From Anaerolineae bacterium (GTDB taxonomy: Bacteria > Chloroflexota > Anaerolineae > Aggregatilineales > J027), in NCBI GenBank assembly GCA_019913005.1, contig JAIOHL010000333.1:36885-100884 (forward strand): a DNA stretch of 64,000 nt. The letters are read 5' to 3'. The position numbers and the translations under genes are program-made. Shown in pieces: positions 9,927 through 18,502 of this stretch. How positions within the stretch are numbered: the first letter of the stretch is position 1; the number at the start of each line of letters is the position of its first letter. Under the pieces are notes generated by a model. The model was not told where the DNA came from. It ran no database searches and was given only the letters and a program-made list of their open reading frames with translations.

Positions 9927-10951
9927 GATTTCCTAGCCTGATAGTTTAAGAGGGTCTGGACGGCGCTCATCGGGTCAGTGTCGCGGGTCATCAGTTGTTC
10001 GACCAATCCTTCAAGTTGGTCGTCTGGCACCGCTGACAGCAGATTTTTGAGCAACGTCTCGCGCAGCCGTGCAATCAATTCACTTTCTAAACGCGCTCGC
10101 TGGCGATCTTGGCGAATCCCGCTTTCCGCCAAATAGCTACGGTGTGCATCAATCGCTTCGGCCAATTCTAGGACACCTTGCCCATTAGTCGCTACCGTTT
10201 GGATAATGGGCACTTCACGGAAATCATATTCCGGCGCACCTGTGCTATCGGTTTGGGTCATCAATTGACCATGATGAGCGACTACACGCTGACGATGCCC
10301 TAAATCGAGCATAGCCTTGAGCGCACGCACGGTATTTTGCACCAACGGACTATCGGCCTTGTTGACCACCAAAATATCGGCAATTTCCAAAATGCCTGCC
10401 TTAATCGCTTGAATATCATCACCGAGGCCGGGGGCTTCAACGACAATGGTGGTATCGGCGGCCTTCACGATTTCAACCTCATTTTGGCCTGCCCCCACCG
10501 TTTCAATAATGATGATGTCAAAACCCGCCGCATCCATCACCCGCATGACATCATAGGTAGTACGCGCCAAGCCACCCAATTGACCACGACTCGCCATGCT
10601 GCGGATAAATACGCCATTATCGCCGGAGAGGTCGCGCATTCGAAAACGATCCCCCAAGACCGCGCCACCCGTGAAGGGACTAGTGGGGTCAACTGCGATA
10701 ATGCCGACGGTTTTGTTCTGCTTGCGGAGATGTTGGGTTAGGGCTGTGACCAGACAGCTTTTGCCTGTACCCGGTGCGCCCGTGATCCCGATGATATAGG
10801 CACGGCCCGTATGGGGATACAGCGTTTTTAGAATTTCAACCGACTCAGGAATTTCGTTCTCAACGGCGGTAATGGTACGAGCCAAAGCACGACGGTTGCC
10901 CGCCAGCAGTTGGCTGACGAGTGTTTCTGGAGACGTTTTTAACACAGACAA
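9923..10951 (-). CDS. meaB: Methylmalonyl-CoA mutase-associated GTPase MeaB
   Basis: GITGAPGTGKSCLVTAL, VDPTSPFTGGAVLGDRFRM, FIRSMASRGQLGGLA, IIIETVGAGQNEVE. Confidence 0.93.
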   Translation of the reverse strand: MSVLKTSPETLVSQLLAGNRRALARTITAVENEIPESVEILKTLYPHTGRAYIIGITGAPGTGKSCLVTALTQHLRKQNKTVGIIAVDPTSPFTGGAVLGDRFRMRDLSGDNGVFIRSMASRGQLGGLARTTYDVMRVMDAAGFDIIIIETVGAGQNEVEIVKAADTTIVVEAPGLGDDIQAIKAGILEIADILVVNKADSPLVQNTVRALKAMLDLGHRQRVVAHHGQLMTQTDSTGAPEYDFREVPIIQTVATNGQGVLELAEAIDAHRSYLAESGIRQDRQRARLESELIARLRETLLKNLLSAVPDDQLEGLVEQLMTRDTDPMSAVQTLLNYQARKS

Positions 10952-10959
10952 TCCTTCTA

Positions 10960-11358
10960 TCAGACAGAAACAACCGTGCGGATATGTTTTACAATGTCAT
11001 CGGTGTTGGTGCCGGGGCCAAAAACCTCACTCACCCCCATTGACTTGAGCGTCGGAACGTCTTCATCGGGGATAATGCCACCAATAATGACCTTAACATC
11101 ATCCAGCCCGTTTTCGTACATTAACTCAATGACACGCGGGGTCAGCGCCATGTGTGCGCCTGACAAAATAGACATGCCAATGACATCCACATCTTCTTGC
11201 AGCGCCGCTTCCACAATCATTTCGGGCGTTTGGCGCAGGCCCGTATAGATGACTTCCATCCCAGCATCGCGCAGACTGCGGGCAATCACTTTGGCGCCCC
11301 GGTCATGCCCATCAAGGCCGGGTTTAGCAATCAGTACGCGGATTTTGCGATTTTCCAT
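10960..11358 (-). CDS. Methylmalonyl-CoA mutase C-terminal (B12-binding) subunit
   Basis: [39 protein letters not shown]; DxHxxG cobalamin motif. Confidence 0.93.
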   Translation of the reverse strand: MENRKIRVLIAKPGLDGHDRGAKVIARSLRDAGMEVIYTGLRQTPEMIVEAALQEDVDVIGMSILSGAHMALTPRVIELMYENGLDDVKVIIGGIIPDEDVPTLKSMGVSEVFGPGTNTDDIVKHIRTVVSV

Positions 11359-11448
11359 TGGGTGTTTTCCCTGCTCAGAAAATATGAAACTTAGGACACG
11401 AGTATAGCGCAGAAAATTTAGGAATGGTGAGTGAGCAATTGCCTATTT

Positions 11449-12447
11449 TTAAGCGTCAGGTGGCAAACCGCGCAACATGTCCAACACCTCGCGTTCAAAA
11501 CGCCACAAGGCACTCGATTGAAAACGTCGCTGTAAGGCTTTTAGACGGGGATAGCCATCCGCCGATTCCGAGACCCATTCTTGGGCAAAATTTCCCTGCC
11601 GGATGTTGTCGAGGATAGATTCCAATTGGCGCTGCATTTTGACCTCTTGGAAGCGCTCGGTACGGGACATAATGCCATATTGTCCAGCGGGTGAAAGCAT
11701 ATGCAACGCATTGGTTAGGCCTGTAATGCCTGCCCGCGAAAACAACATGCCCAATTCACCGGATAGATAGAGTTCGGTCAGTGCCACTTCGGGGGGATAG
11801 CCTTCGCGGATGAGGACATCGGCGGCGGCCAGCAGCGTGCTGTGGATCGCAGATAGAACAGCCTGATGAATAAACAGGTCAATTTCGACTTCCTGATTAA
11901 ACGACACCTCAATCGCGCCCTGTCGCAACGCACCAATCGCAGCAGCCAGCGCCAATAAATACTCCCACGCCCGACCGGATCCATCTTGCGCAACCGAAAC
12001 ATAGCAGGGATACCCCAACCCATTCAAATAACCATCGCGTACCCCAATGCCAAGCGTGCGAGGCGCAATCAAGCCAGCATCCACATGATTCGGCGGTTCG
12101 ATGTAGCCAAACGCGATGTTATAGCCTGATGCAAAAATCAGCATGTCGCCGGTGCGTAAATTTGGCGCGATATGCTCCAAATACACCTGTGGCATGGTTT
12201 CGTCAGGAATCATCAGAAAAATGGTGTCCGCCCCTTGTGCTGCTTGGGTAATCGGTGTGACGATAAACCCATCATTACGGGCAAGACGGGCAAAATCATC
12301 CTCGCGGTTGCCAACAATGAGATCATAGCCGCTGTCACGCAAATTGAGGGCCACCGAACGACCCAGATTGCCGTAACCAATCACTGTAATCTGCCGCTGG
12401 CGCAGATTTCGCAAATCGGCATCTTTTTCATAGTAGATAGTCGTCAT
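11449..12447 (-). CDS. Ketol-acid reductoisomerase-like protein with non-canonical active site
   Basis: Rossmann ITVIGYGNLGRSVALNLRDSGYDLIVG; FLMIPDETMPQVY...LIFASGYNIAFGYI...; KARI C-terminal helices EIDLFIHQAVL...PEVALTEL. Confidence 0.75.
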   Translation of the reverse strand: MTTIYYEKDADLRNLRQRQITVIGYGNLGRSVALNLRDSGYDLIVGNREDDFARLARNDGFIVTPITQAAQGADTIFLMIPDETMPQVYLEHIAPNLRTGDMLIFASGYNIAFGYIEPPNHVDAGLIAPRTLGIGVRDGYLNGLGYPCYVSVAQDGSGRAWEYLLALAAAIGALRQGAIEVSFNQEVEIDLFIHQAVLSAIHSTLLAAADVLIREGYPPEVALTELYLSGELGMLFSRAGITGLTNALHMLSPAGQYGIMSRTERFQEVKMQRQLESILDNIRQGNFAQEWVSESADGYPRLKALQRRFQSSALWRFEREVLDMLRGLPPDA

Positions 12448-12478
12448 AGTAGATAAACCACTTTTCTAAAGGGTCATA

Positions 12479-13345
12479 TTAATCAAAGTTGGCTGCTGGG
12501 GTTCGGAGTACGAGATGCCAGACCGGAGTGGGCGTTTTTTGGGTAACAAAACCCAGACTTTCATAAATCCGCCGCGCCGCTACATTGCTGGATTGCGTGT
12601 TGACGGTAATGGCACGATATGGAAATTGGGCAATAAGGCGCTCCACTAGCGCTCGACCAATGCCACGTTTTTGCGCTGAGGGCCATGTCGCCAATCGTGC
12701 CAGATGAATGCCATCCGAATAGGAAGTTGAAAGTTGATAACCGACGGCATGTTTTTCCATCACTGCCATCGTAAAACTGATGGCATAATGGCTGGATCCT
12801 TCTAAATCGGTCAGGCTCATGTGCCACAGGGAGGGAAAAGCTGCATGGTCAATGGTTTCTATAATCCGTAGATCATGAGCATGTACCAAACGAATTTTGA
12901 AATCGCGAGGCGGCTCATATTCAATCGGGGCAGCCTCTCGAATTAGATGAACAATCTGGTCAAGCGAACTAAAGCCGCTTTTCTCCAAGAGAACTTGCAG
13001 CCAAAATTCCATTTCCAGAACGGCGATTTCGTGAATGCCAGATTGGGTACAGCGGGATAGTGCGGCTTGCAGCAGGTCATTAAAGACATTTTCGGGGGCT
13101 TGGTCATGCAGCGACACCAAGCGCAGCCATGCCGTGCCGTTGTGAGGGGCAGAAACCGATAGCACCCCCATTAGTTCTTTATGACAATAGGCCAGTACGG
13201 TATGATGATATTCGTCCCGCAGCCATTCATTTATCTGACGCCAATCCAGATGATGATGTGTGCGAAACTGTTGGGCGCTAAATTGCATCACCGTCCGACA
13301 TTGTGCGGGGGTATACGGAACAATTGAAACACCCATCGGATTCAA
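12479..13345 (-). CDS. GNAT family N-acetyltransferase (likely two GNAT-like halves)
   Basis: C-terminal RLATWPSAQKRGIGRALVERLIAQF...VNTQSSNVAARRIYESLGF. Confidence 0.85.
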   Translation of the reverse strand: MNPMGVSIVPYTPAQCRTVMQFSAQQFRTHHHLDWRQINEWLRDEYHHTVLAYCHKELMGVLSVSAPHNGTAWLRLVSLHDQAPENVFNDLLQAALSRCTQSGIHEIAVLEMEFWLQVLLEKSGFSSLDQIVHLIREAAPIEYEPPRDFKIRLVHAHDLRIIETIDHAAFPSLWHMSLTDLEGSSHYAISFTMAVMEKHAVGYQLSTSYSDGIHLARLATWPSAQKRGIGRALVERLIAQFPYRAITVNTQSSNVAARRIYESLGFVTQKTPTPVWHLVLRTPAANFD

Positions 13346-13385
13346 AATAGCTGACCTTGTTGTTCAAGCCGCCATGAACGGGCCG

Positions 13386-15089
13386 CTATTGTCCGGTGGT
13401 GGTTTCCGCGAGTTGAGGCCAGTTGACGGTACATTCATTTGGCCCAACTTTACAGGTTTTGAGCGTCTCGGTGCTGAGAATGAGTCGAAATTCCGCATCA
13501 CTGTTGAGTTCTGAATTCCAGACCCAATAAAGATTGGCACTGTCTTTCGCATAATAGGGCAGATTTTTCACCGTGCCTTGACATAATTCAGGTTCAGGCA
13601 ACGCTTGGTTCGTAATAAAAACCCGAATACATTCCCCCGGTTCAAAGGCACTCATGGTTTGGGCACCAAAGTCACGCGAGATGAACATTCGACTGTTATC
13701 CAGAGAATTAAAGCCGATGCCGGTGAGATTCAAAATTTGGTTGGAGATATTGACAATGGTGAGGGAGTCATTATCATAAATCAGCTTCAAACTCCCGTCG
13801 GCACCATTGTTGGTTGTTCCAATATTGGATGGCCCACCGCTGTCCCCATCAGAATTTCCTGCGGAAGGTTTGTCATCTGAGCCATTCAAGGCACCGCTCA
13901 ATGCTAAGATCGCGGCCAGTATTAAAAGCGCTGCAATACCCCCAATTCCATAGAATAAGGGCTTACGATTGTTGGCTTTTTTGTCCGAGACCGCTGCCAC
14001 GGGCGGTGCAGGCTTGGGGGGTGGAGGAGTTGGAACTTCTTCGGCCTTGACTGCCTTCGGCGCAGACTTTTTCGCTGCTTTAGGGGCAGGTGGAGAAACC
14101 ACTTCGTTAGCAGGTGTTTTACTTGGAGTATCTGTCGGCACATCCAGCATCGCAGCACTTGGCGGAGGCACAGGCGCACCAGATTTCATAGGCACAGGTG
14201 TTGGGGCAGGCACGGGCATATCGGTGGCAGCGGGAATTTCACCCAATGCACTTTGTAGTGCCGTAACCATCTCACTTGCCGATTGAAAACGATTTTCGGG
14301 TTGTTTTTCCAGTGCCTTTAAAACAACTTTCGCTACAGCTTCCAGCAAATCGGCCCGAATTTCACGCGGGGAGGGAGGCGGATTGGTGATATGGCTAAGG
14401 GCAAGGCTCATCGCTGATTCTTCATCAAACGGCACTTGTCCGGTCAGCATTTCAAACAAGATCACGCCTAAGGAGTAAATATCGCTTTGGGGGACGGCCT
14501 GCTGTGATGAGATCGCTTGTTCAGGGGCGATATAGCGCGGTGTCCCAAAGGCTGTGCCGAGGGTGCTGTCTGTGCCAGCTTCCATCACCAGACCAAAATC
14601 CATCAAAACCACCCGTCCGGTATCCTCTTCAACCATGATATTGGAAGGCTTTACATCCCGATGGATAATCTGGTTTTTATGAGCATAGTCCAAAGCCGCC
14701 GCCACCTGCCGCATAATATTGAGCACATCGGCATAGGGCATATAACTCTTTTTGCGTTTTAGACGCCCCAACATTTGGGTCAGTGTCTCACCCCGAATCA
14801 ATTGCATCGCCATGTAATGCGTATCTTCTTGGGTGGCATAGCGATAAACGGTCACAATATTGGGGTGACTATCCAGTTTGCCAATGGTGCGAGCCTCGCG
14901 CTTGAATCGCTTCATCAATTCGTTGGCCCTGTCACGATCAAGCGTAATGACTTTCAGCGCCACATCGCGCTGTAAATTACGATCTGTCGCCAGATAGACC
15001 CGCGACATGCCGCCTTTACCCAACAATCGAACGATGCGATAATCCCCTAAGATTTGCCCGATCATCGGGTCGTCGGTTTTTGTGACCAC
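13386..15089 (-). CDS. Serine/threonine protein kinase with TM segment and C-terminal extracellular domain
   Basis: GDYRIVRLLGKGGMSRVYLA, IIHRDVKPSNIMV, LMDFGLV, APEQ; Pro-rich linker; TM FYGIGGIAALLILAAILAL. Confidence 0.93.
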   Translation of the reverse strand: MVTKTDDPMIGQILGDYRIVRLLGKGGMSRVYLATDRNLQRDVALKVITLDRDRANELMKRFKREARTIGKLDSHPNIVTVYRYATQEDTHYMAMQLIRGETLTQMLGRLKRKKSYMPYADVLNIMRQVAAALDYAHKNQIIHRDVKPSNIMVEEDTGRVVLMDFGLVMEAGTDSTLGTAFGTPRYIAPEQAISSQQAVPQSDIYSLGVILFEMLTGQVPFDEESAMSLALSHITNPPPSPREIRADLLEAVAKVVLKALEKQPENRFQSASEMVTALQSALGEIPAATDMPVPAPTPVPMKSGAPVPPPSAAMLDVPTDTPSKTPANEVVSPPAPKAAKKSAPKAVKAEEVPTPPPPKPAPPVAAVSDKKANNRKPLFYGIGGIAALLILAAILALSGALNGSDDKPSAGNSDGDSGGPSNIGTTNNGADGSLKLIYDNDSLTIVNISNQILNLTGIGFNSLDNSRMFISRDFGAQTMSAFEPGECIRVFITNQALPEPELCQGTVKNLPYYAKDSANLYWVWNSELNSDAEFRLILSTETLKTCKVGPNECTVNWPQLAETTTGQ

Positions 15090-15115
15090 TGAGGTTCCTG
15101 CCTTGCCTGATCTGA

Positions 15116-16273
15116 TTAATCACCTAAGAGGCCCATGTTTTGAGCCTCCTCAAAACTCATCTTATCCCCATGAATATTGCCGAGGTCTAAATCTGCTGGC
15201 TGGTCGTTACTAAACAAATCGTCAAAACTTTGTTCATCGGGGGTACTTTGTCCAAACAATAAATCTAAATCAAGCTCCCCAACCGGCTCTAAAATAGGCT
15301 CATCCACAATGGCTGGGGCCGTTGGTGCAACCTCCAACTTGGGTAGAGGTTGTGTGGCATGTTTGGGCGGACGCGAACCGGGGCGTGGGGCGGTGGGTGA
15401 TGTCGGGACAGGCACGGGAGCAGGTTGTTCAAAAGTCCACGCGCTGTCGCCCAATAGCTTGATAATCGCGTCAGCCCCTAGTCGCCCAAAGCGAGTCATT
15501 GCGCCAAACACACCTGATTTATTGTCATCAAATAAAAAGGCAGCAAAATAGTGATAGCCGAGAGAAAGCGCAAACAAGTCATAACGGTTGCCGTCGTAGA
15601 ATTTGAGAGACCATCCTTGACCGCCAATTTGTGGGGCAATCTTGGGAGCGTGAGCAAATGTTGGCCCCAAGACACCTGCAATAAGGCTCTTGTCAATATA
15701 TCCGGTGCGTTCATCTACTACTACCCGGCCTGTTCGATCCGCAATCAGGCCGCCAATTGCACCGACTTCGCGCATTGTATTGACCAAAATCGTCCGAGCT
15801 TTGTCAACATCTAAGGCCGGGATGGGGCCAAGATCAATCTCAACTATCCCCTCACTGGCTTCAACGACATCCGCACCATCAAGACCTACCCGGAGCGCAC
15901 GCACAAATTTTTCGCCGGGAGGATAGGGCATATACTGAATTGGCAGTTCTTCGAGTTGATCGGCATCAATCATGGGGTCATTTTCGGCTGCCACTATGAC
16001 AATCGCTACGCCAGCCCGTTCACGTATGGCCCGTTTCGCAAATTCAAGGCCATTCATCGTGCCGTCGAGTGTATACGCCGCGACCACCAAGTCAAATTCA
16101 ACTCGTGCGATTTCATCCAGCGCAGATTCTGCCGAGGGGACTTCATAAATCGCATAGCGCCTGCCTAGCATAGACATAGCGGCACGCACGAGATCACTTA
16201 GATGTGCGCGTGTATCAATCACCATAATACGATGGATCGAAGCCATAACACTGCCTCCGCAAAAATCTGTCAC
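15116..16273 (-). CDS. Receiver-like domain + roadblock/LC7-like domain protein
   Basis: N-term HRIMVIDTRAHLSDLVRAAMSML...DLVVAAYTLDGTMNGLEF; central ARTILVNTMREVGAIGGLIADRTGRVV... resembling roadblock/LC7. Confidence 0.65.
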   Translation of the reverse strand: MTDFCGGSVMASIHRIMVIDTRAHLSDLVRAAMSMLGRRYAIYEVPSAESALDEIARVEFDLVVAAYTLDGTMNGLEFAKRAIRERAGVAIVIVAAENDPMIDADQLEELPIQYMPYPPGEKFVRALRVGLDGADVVEASEGIVEIDLGPIPALDVDKARTILVNTMREVGAIGGLIADRTGRVVVDERTGYIDKSLIAGVLGPTFAHAPKIAPQIGGQGWSLKFYDGNRYDLFALSLGYHYFAAFLFDDNKSGVFGAMTRFGRLGADAIIKLLGDSAWTFEQPAPVPVPTSPTAPRPGSRPPKHATQPLPKLEVAPTAPAIVDEPILEPVGELDLDLLFGQSTPDEQSFDDLFSNDQPADLDLGNIHGDKMSFEEAQNMGLLGD

Positions 16274-16449
16274 AAGCCAACGCTACAGGGAAGGACACCC
16301 CACCCTTATGGGACATTATACTGTATCAATATAGTATTGGCGAAGAATGTATTTTTCTCGAAAAAGATAAAGGGGTTGTTTGTTCCCCATTATACAATTG
16401 TTTGAATCGAGGTGTCAGGAAATTTTCGTGAAAAAATTATGAAACGAGC

Positions 16450-16476
16450 CTTTGCTTCTCATAATGAGATGCAAAG
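16450..16476 (-). terminator. Hairpin downstream of the ABC substrate-binding protein gene, probable terminator
   Basis: CTTTGC-t-TCTC / GAGA-t-GCAAAG inverted repeat 60 nt past the stop; no immediate U-run. Confidence 0.45.
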
Positions 16477-16536
16477 ACCCGTCTTGGTCAATCTAAGATT
16501 TGCAAAAAAGGTGAATCCTTTCTTGCACTAGCCTGC

Positions 16537-17922
16537 TTATTGGAAGCTGGCTTCGATTTCATTAGCGGCAACATCCAGCGCCTCAAGAGCGGCCTGAACG
16601 TCCACACCTTCGACCAAAATGCTTTGGAAGGTGGCCTGAACATTATCGCGCACCACATCGTAACCAGCGGTGGCGGGTTCAACAAAGCCTTGACCATCGA
16701 TCAACAGATTGAAGGCTTCTTCAAATTGAGGAGTAGCGGCAAACACATCACCCATATTTTGGGCGGTGCTGATACGAACCGGGAAGTAGTTGGAAGCGGC
16801 GGCCCAGACTGCCTGTTGTTCGGCTTCGGTGAACCAACGGACAAACAGCCACGTCGCCAGTTGGGCTTCGGGGGTGCTGCTGCCAGCAATCAGGCTGACG
16901 CTCGCGCCGTAGATGTCTACCGCTGGGGTTTCGGCATACGGGATAAAGGTAATACCCCAATCCAGTTCAACGCCACCTTCTTGAATAGCGGAAGCAACGA
17001 AGGGAAGACCGGAGGTTGAACCCATGTAGAACAGGTTCTTGCCAGCGGCAAAGTCATTTTGATCGGCAAAGTTTTCCGCAATCAGGTTTGCGCAGCCATC
17101 GGCAACCAAACTCTGCATAAAGGTTAAAGCGGTGATGGTGGCTTCGTTGTTATAGGTGTAGGTGTTGGTCTCGGCATCGAAGATGTCAGCACCAAGCGCG
17201 TAGGTCAACGCTGCAACGTTGGAGGCATCGGTACGAACGCTGTAGCCGATGGCGTCATCGCCTTCATAGCCGCTCCAACCGTTTTCGGTAAAGGCACAGG
17301 CCATTTCGCGGAATTCGTCCCAGTTGGTGGGTGGCGCTTCGTAACCCAATTCCGCCAAAGCCGAGCGATTGTAGTACATCACTTCAGCGGAGCGGTTGGG
17401 TGGGAAGCCGATACGGACACCATCGGGGGCAATGTCTTGGGTGAAGAAGGCCGGGATAAAGTCGGCAGATTCCGCTTCGTTCAAACCGACGGCGGGGTCG
17501 GTCACGAAGGGATTCAGGTCAACAATACCGCCACCCGCTTTGTAAGCCAGCGCTTGGTTTTGATAGGCCACGACCAAATTGGGCAGTTCACCAGAGGTCA
17601 AACCCGCAATGATCTTGCCATAGATGTCATCATAGCTCCCTTGATTGGTCGCTTCAACGGTGATACCCCAAGGGTTATTGGAGTTAAACTCAGCAATCAG
17701 TTCGGCGAGGCGTTCTTCACGTGCGCCACTGTGATTGTGCCACCATGTAACGGTTTGGCCGCTGGGGTCAACGCCAGCAAAAGCACCTTCGGTCGCTGGT
17801 ACGGTGAGTTCGAAGGTCTTGCGGAAAGCAGAAGCATCTTGAGCAAACGCCGAGGGCAGCGCCGCTACGATTACAGCCAGAACCATAAGTACAACAAAGG
17901 ACTTGCTCAAAACAGATTTCAC
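16537..17922 (-). CDS. ABC transporter substrate-binding protein (extracellular solute-binding family 1)
   Basis: GTG start at 17922 preceded by AAGGAGGAG; signal peptide VKSVLSKSFVVLMVLAVIVAALPSAFA; VTWWHNHSG...LIAEFNSNNPWGITVEA typical SBP_bac_1. Confidence 0.88.
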   Translation of the reverse strand: MKSVLSKSFVVLMVLAVIVAALPSAFAQDASAFRKTFELTVPATEGAFAGVDPSGQTVTWWHNHSGAREERLAELIAEFNSNNPWGITVEATNQGSYDDIYGKIIAGLTSGELPNLVVAYQNQALAYKAGGGIVDLNPFVTDPAVGLNEAESADFIPAFFTQDIAPDGVRIGFPPNRSAEVMYYNRSALAELGYEAPPTNWDEFREMACAFTENGWSGYEGDDAIGYSVRTDASNVAALTYALGADIFDAETNTYTYNNEATITALTFMQSLVADGCANLIAENFADQNDFAAGKNLFYMGSTSGLPFVASAIQEGGVELDWGITFIPYAETPAVDIYGASVSLIAGSSTPEAQLATWLFVRWFTEAEQQAVWAAASNYFPVRISTAQNMGDVFAATPQFEEAFNLLIDGQGFVEPATAGYDVVRDNVQATFQSILVEGVDVQAALEALDVAANEIEASFQ

Positions 17923-18146
17923 TTTGTAACTCCTCCTTAAAGGATGTTGTTTGGGGAAATACTCTGACAAAAACCTTGACATCGAATTCCGAGTGTCAAT
18001 CATAACCTGAGACCATAAAACCTGCCCTAATTTAAGTTTAAAGAAATTTTAAGTTAAATTAAAATTTTATTTACCAAATCCGCCGATTGAGTGTTAATAT
18101 CATGGTTTGGTAACGTATTGGTGAATAACTTGAGGAGGTTGTGTTG

Positions 18147-18491
18147 ATGGGATTTTTGCGTAATCTCCAATCACTGTTTGGCGGAAAAGCGAAAACGAAG
18201 GACGGGGGATTATATCTATACGTCAAAATACACAAATTCCCCAACCGCCCCTCACCGGAGGATGAAATTGTGCAGCTTCGCCTGAATCCCTATAGTGATG
18301 TCTCGGAAGATGATGAAGGCAATCATTTTGTCAAAAAGACAGTGGTCGGTGCCCGTTCATTCCGTCGTGCCGAAGTCACTGTATTTTTCGACAACAAACG
18401 CCAAATCCGCGACTGTGAGGTCAGCGGGGGTGAAGTGGCGACTGCGGAGGAATTTAAGCAATATCAGGCCAGTCTAAACACTTCTGGTTAA
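18147..18491 (+). CDS. Hypothetical small protein
   Basis: About 114 aa, SD GAGGAGG upstream of TTG-ATG; no recognised domain. Confidence 0.6.
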   Translation: MGFLRNLQSLFGGKAKTKDGGLYLYVKIHKFPNRPSPEDEIVQLRLNPYSDVSEDDEGNHFVKKTVVGARSFRRAEVTVFFDNKRQIRDCEVSGGEVATAEEFKQYQASLNTSG

Positions 18492-18502
18492 TCCCACCAC
18501 TT

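Noticed and set aside
16540-17019. 159-aa plus-strand ORF
   Set aside because: Antisense shadow ORF of the substrate-binding protein gene.
17923-18003. N-terminal extension of the SBP ORF
   Set aside because: GTG at 17922 with AAGGAGGAG and a classical signal peptide is a better start.
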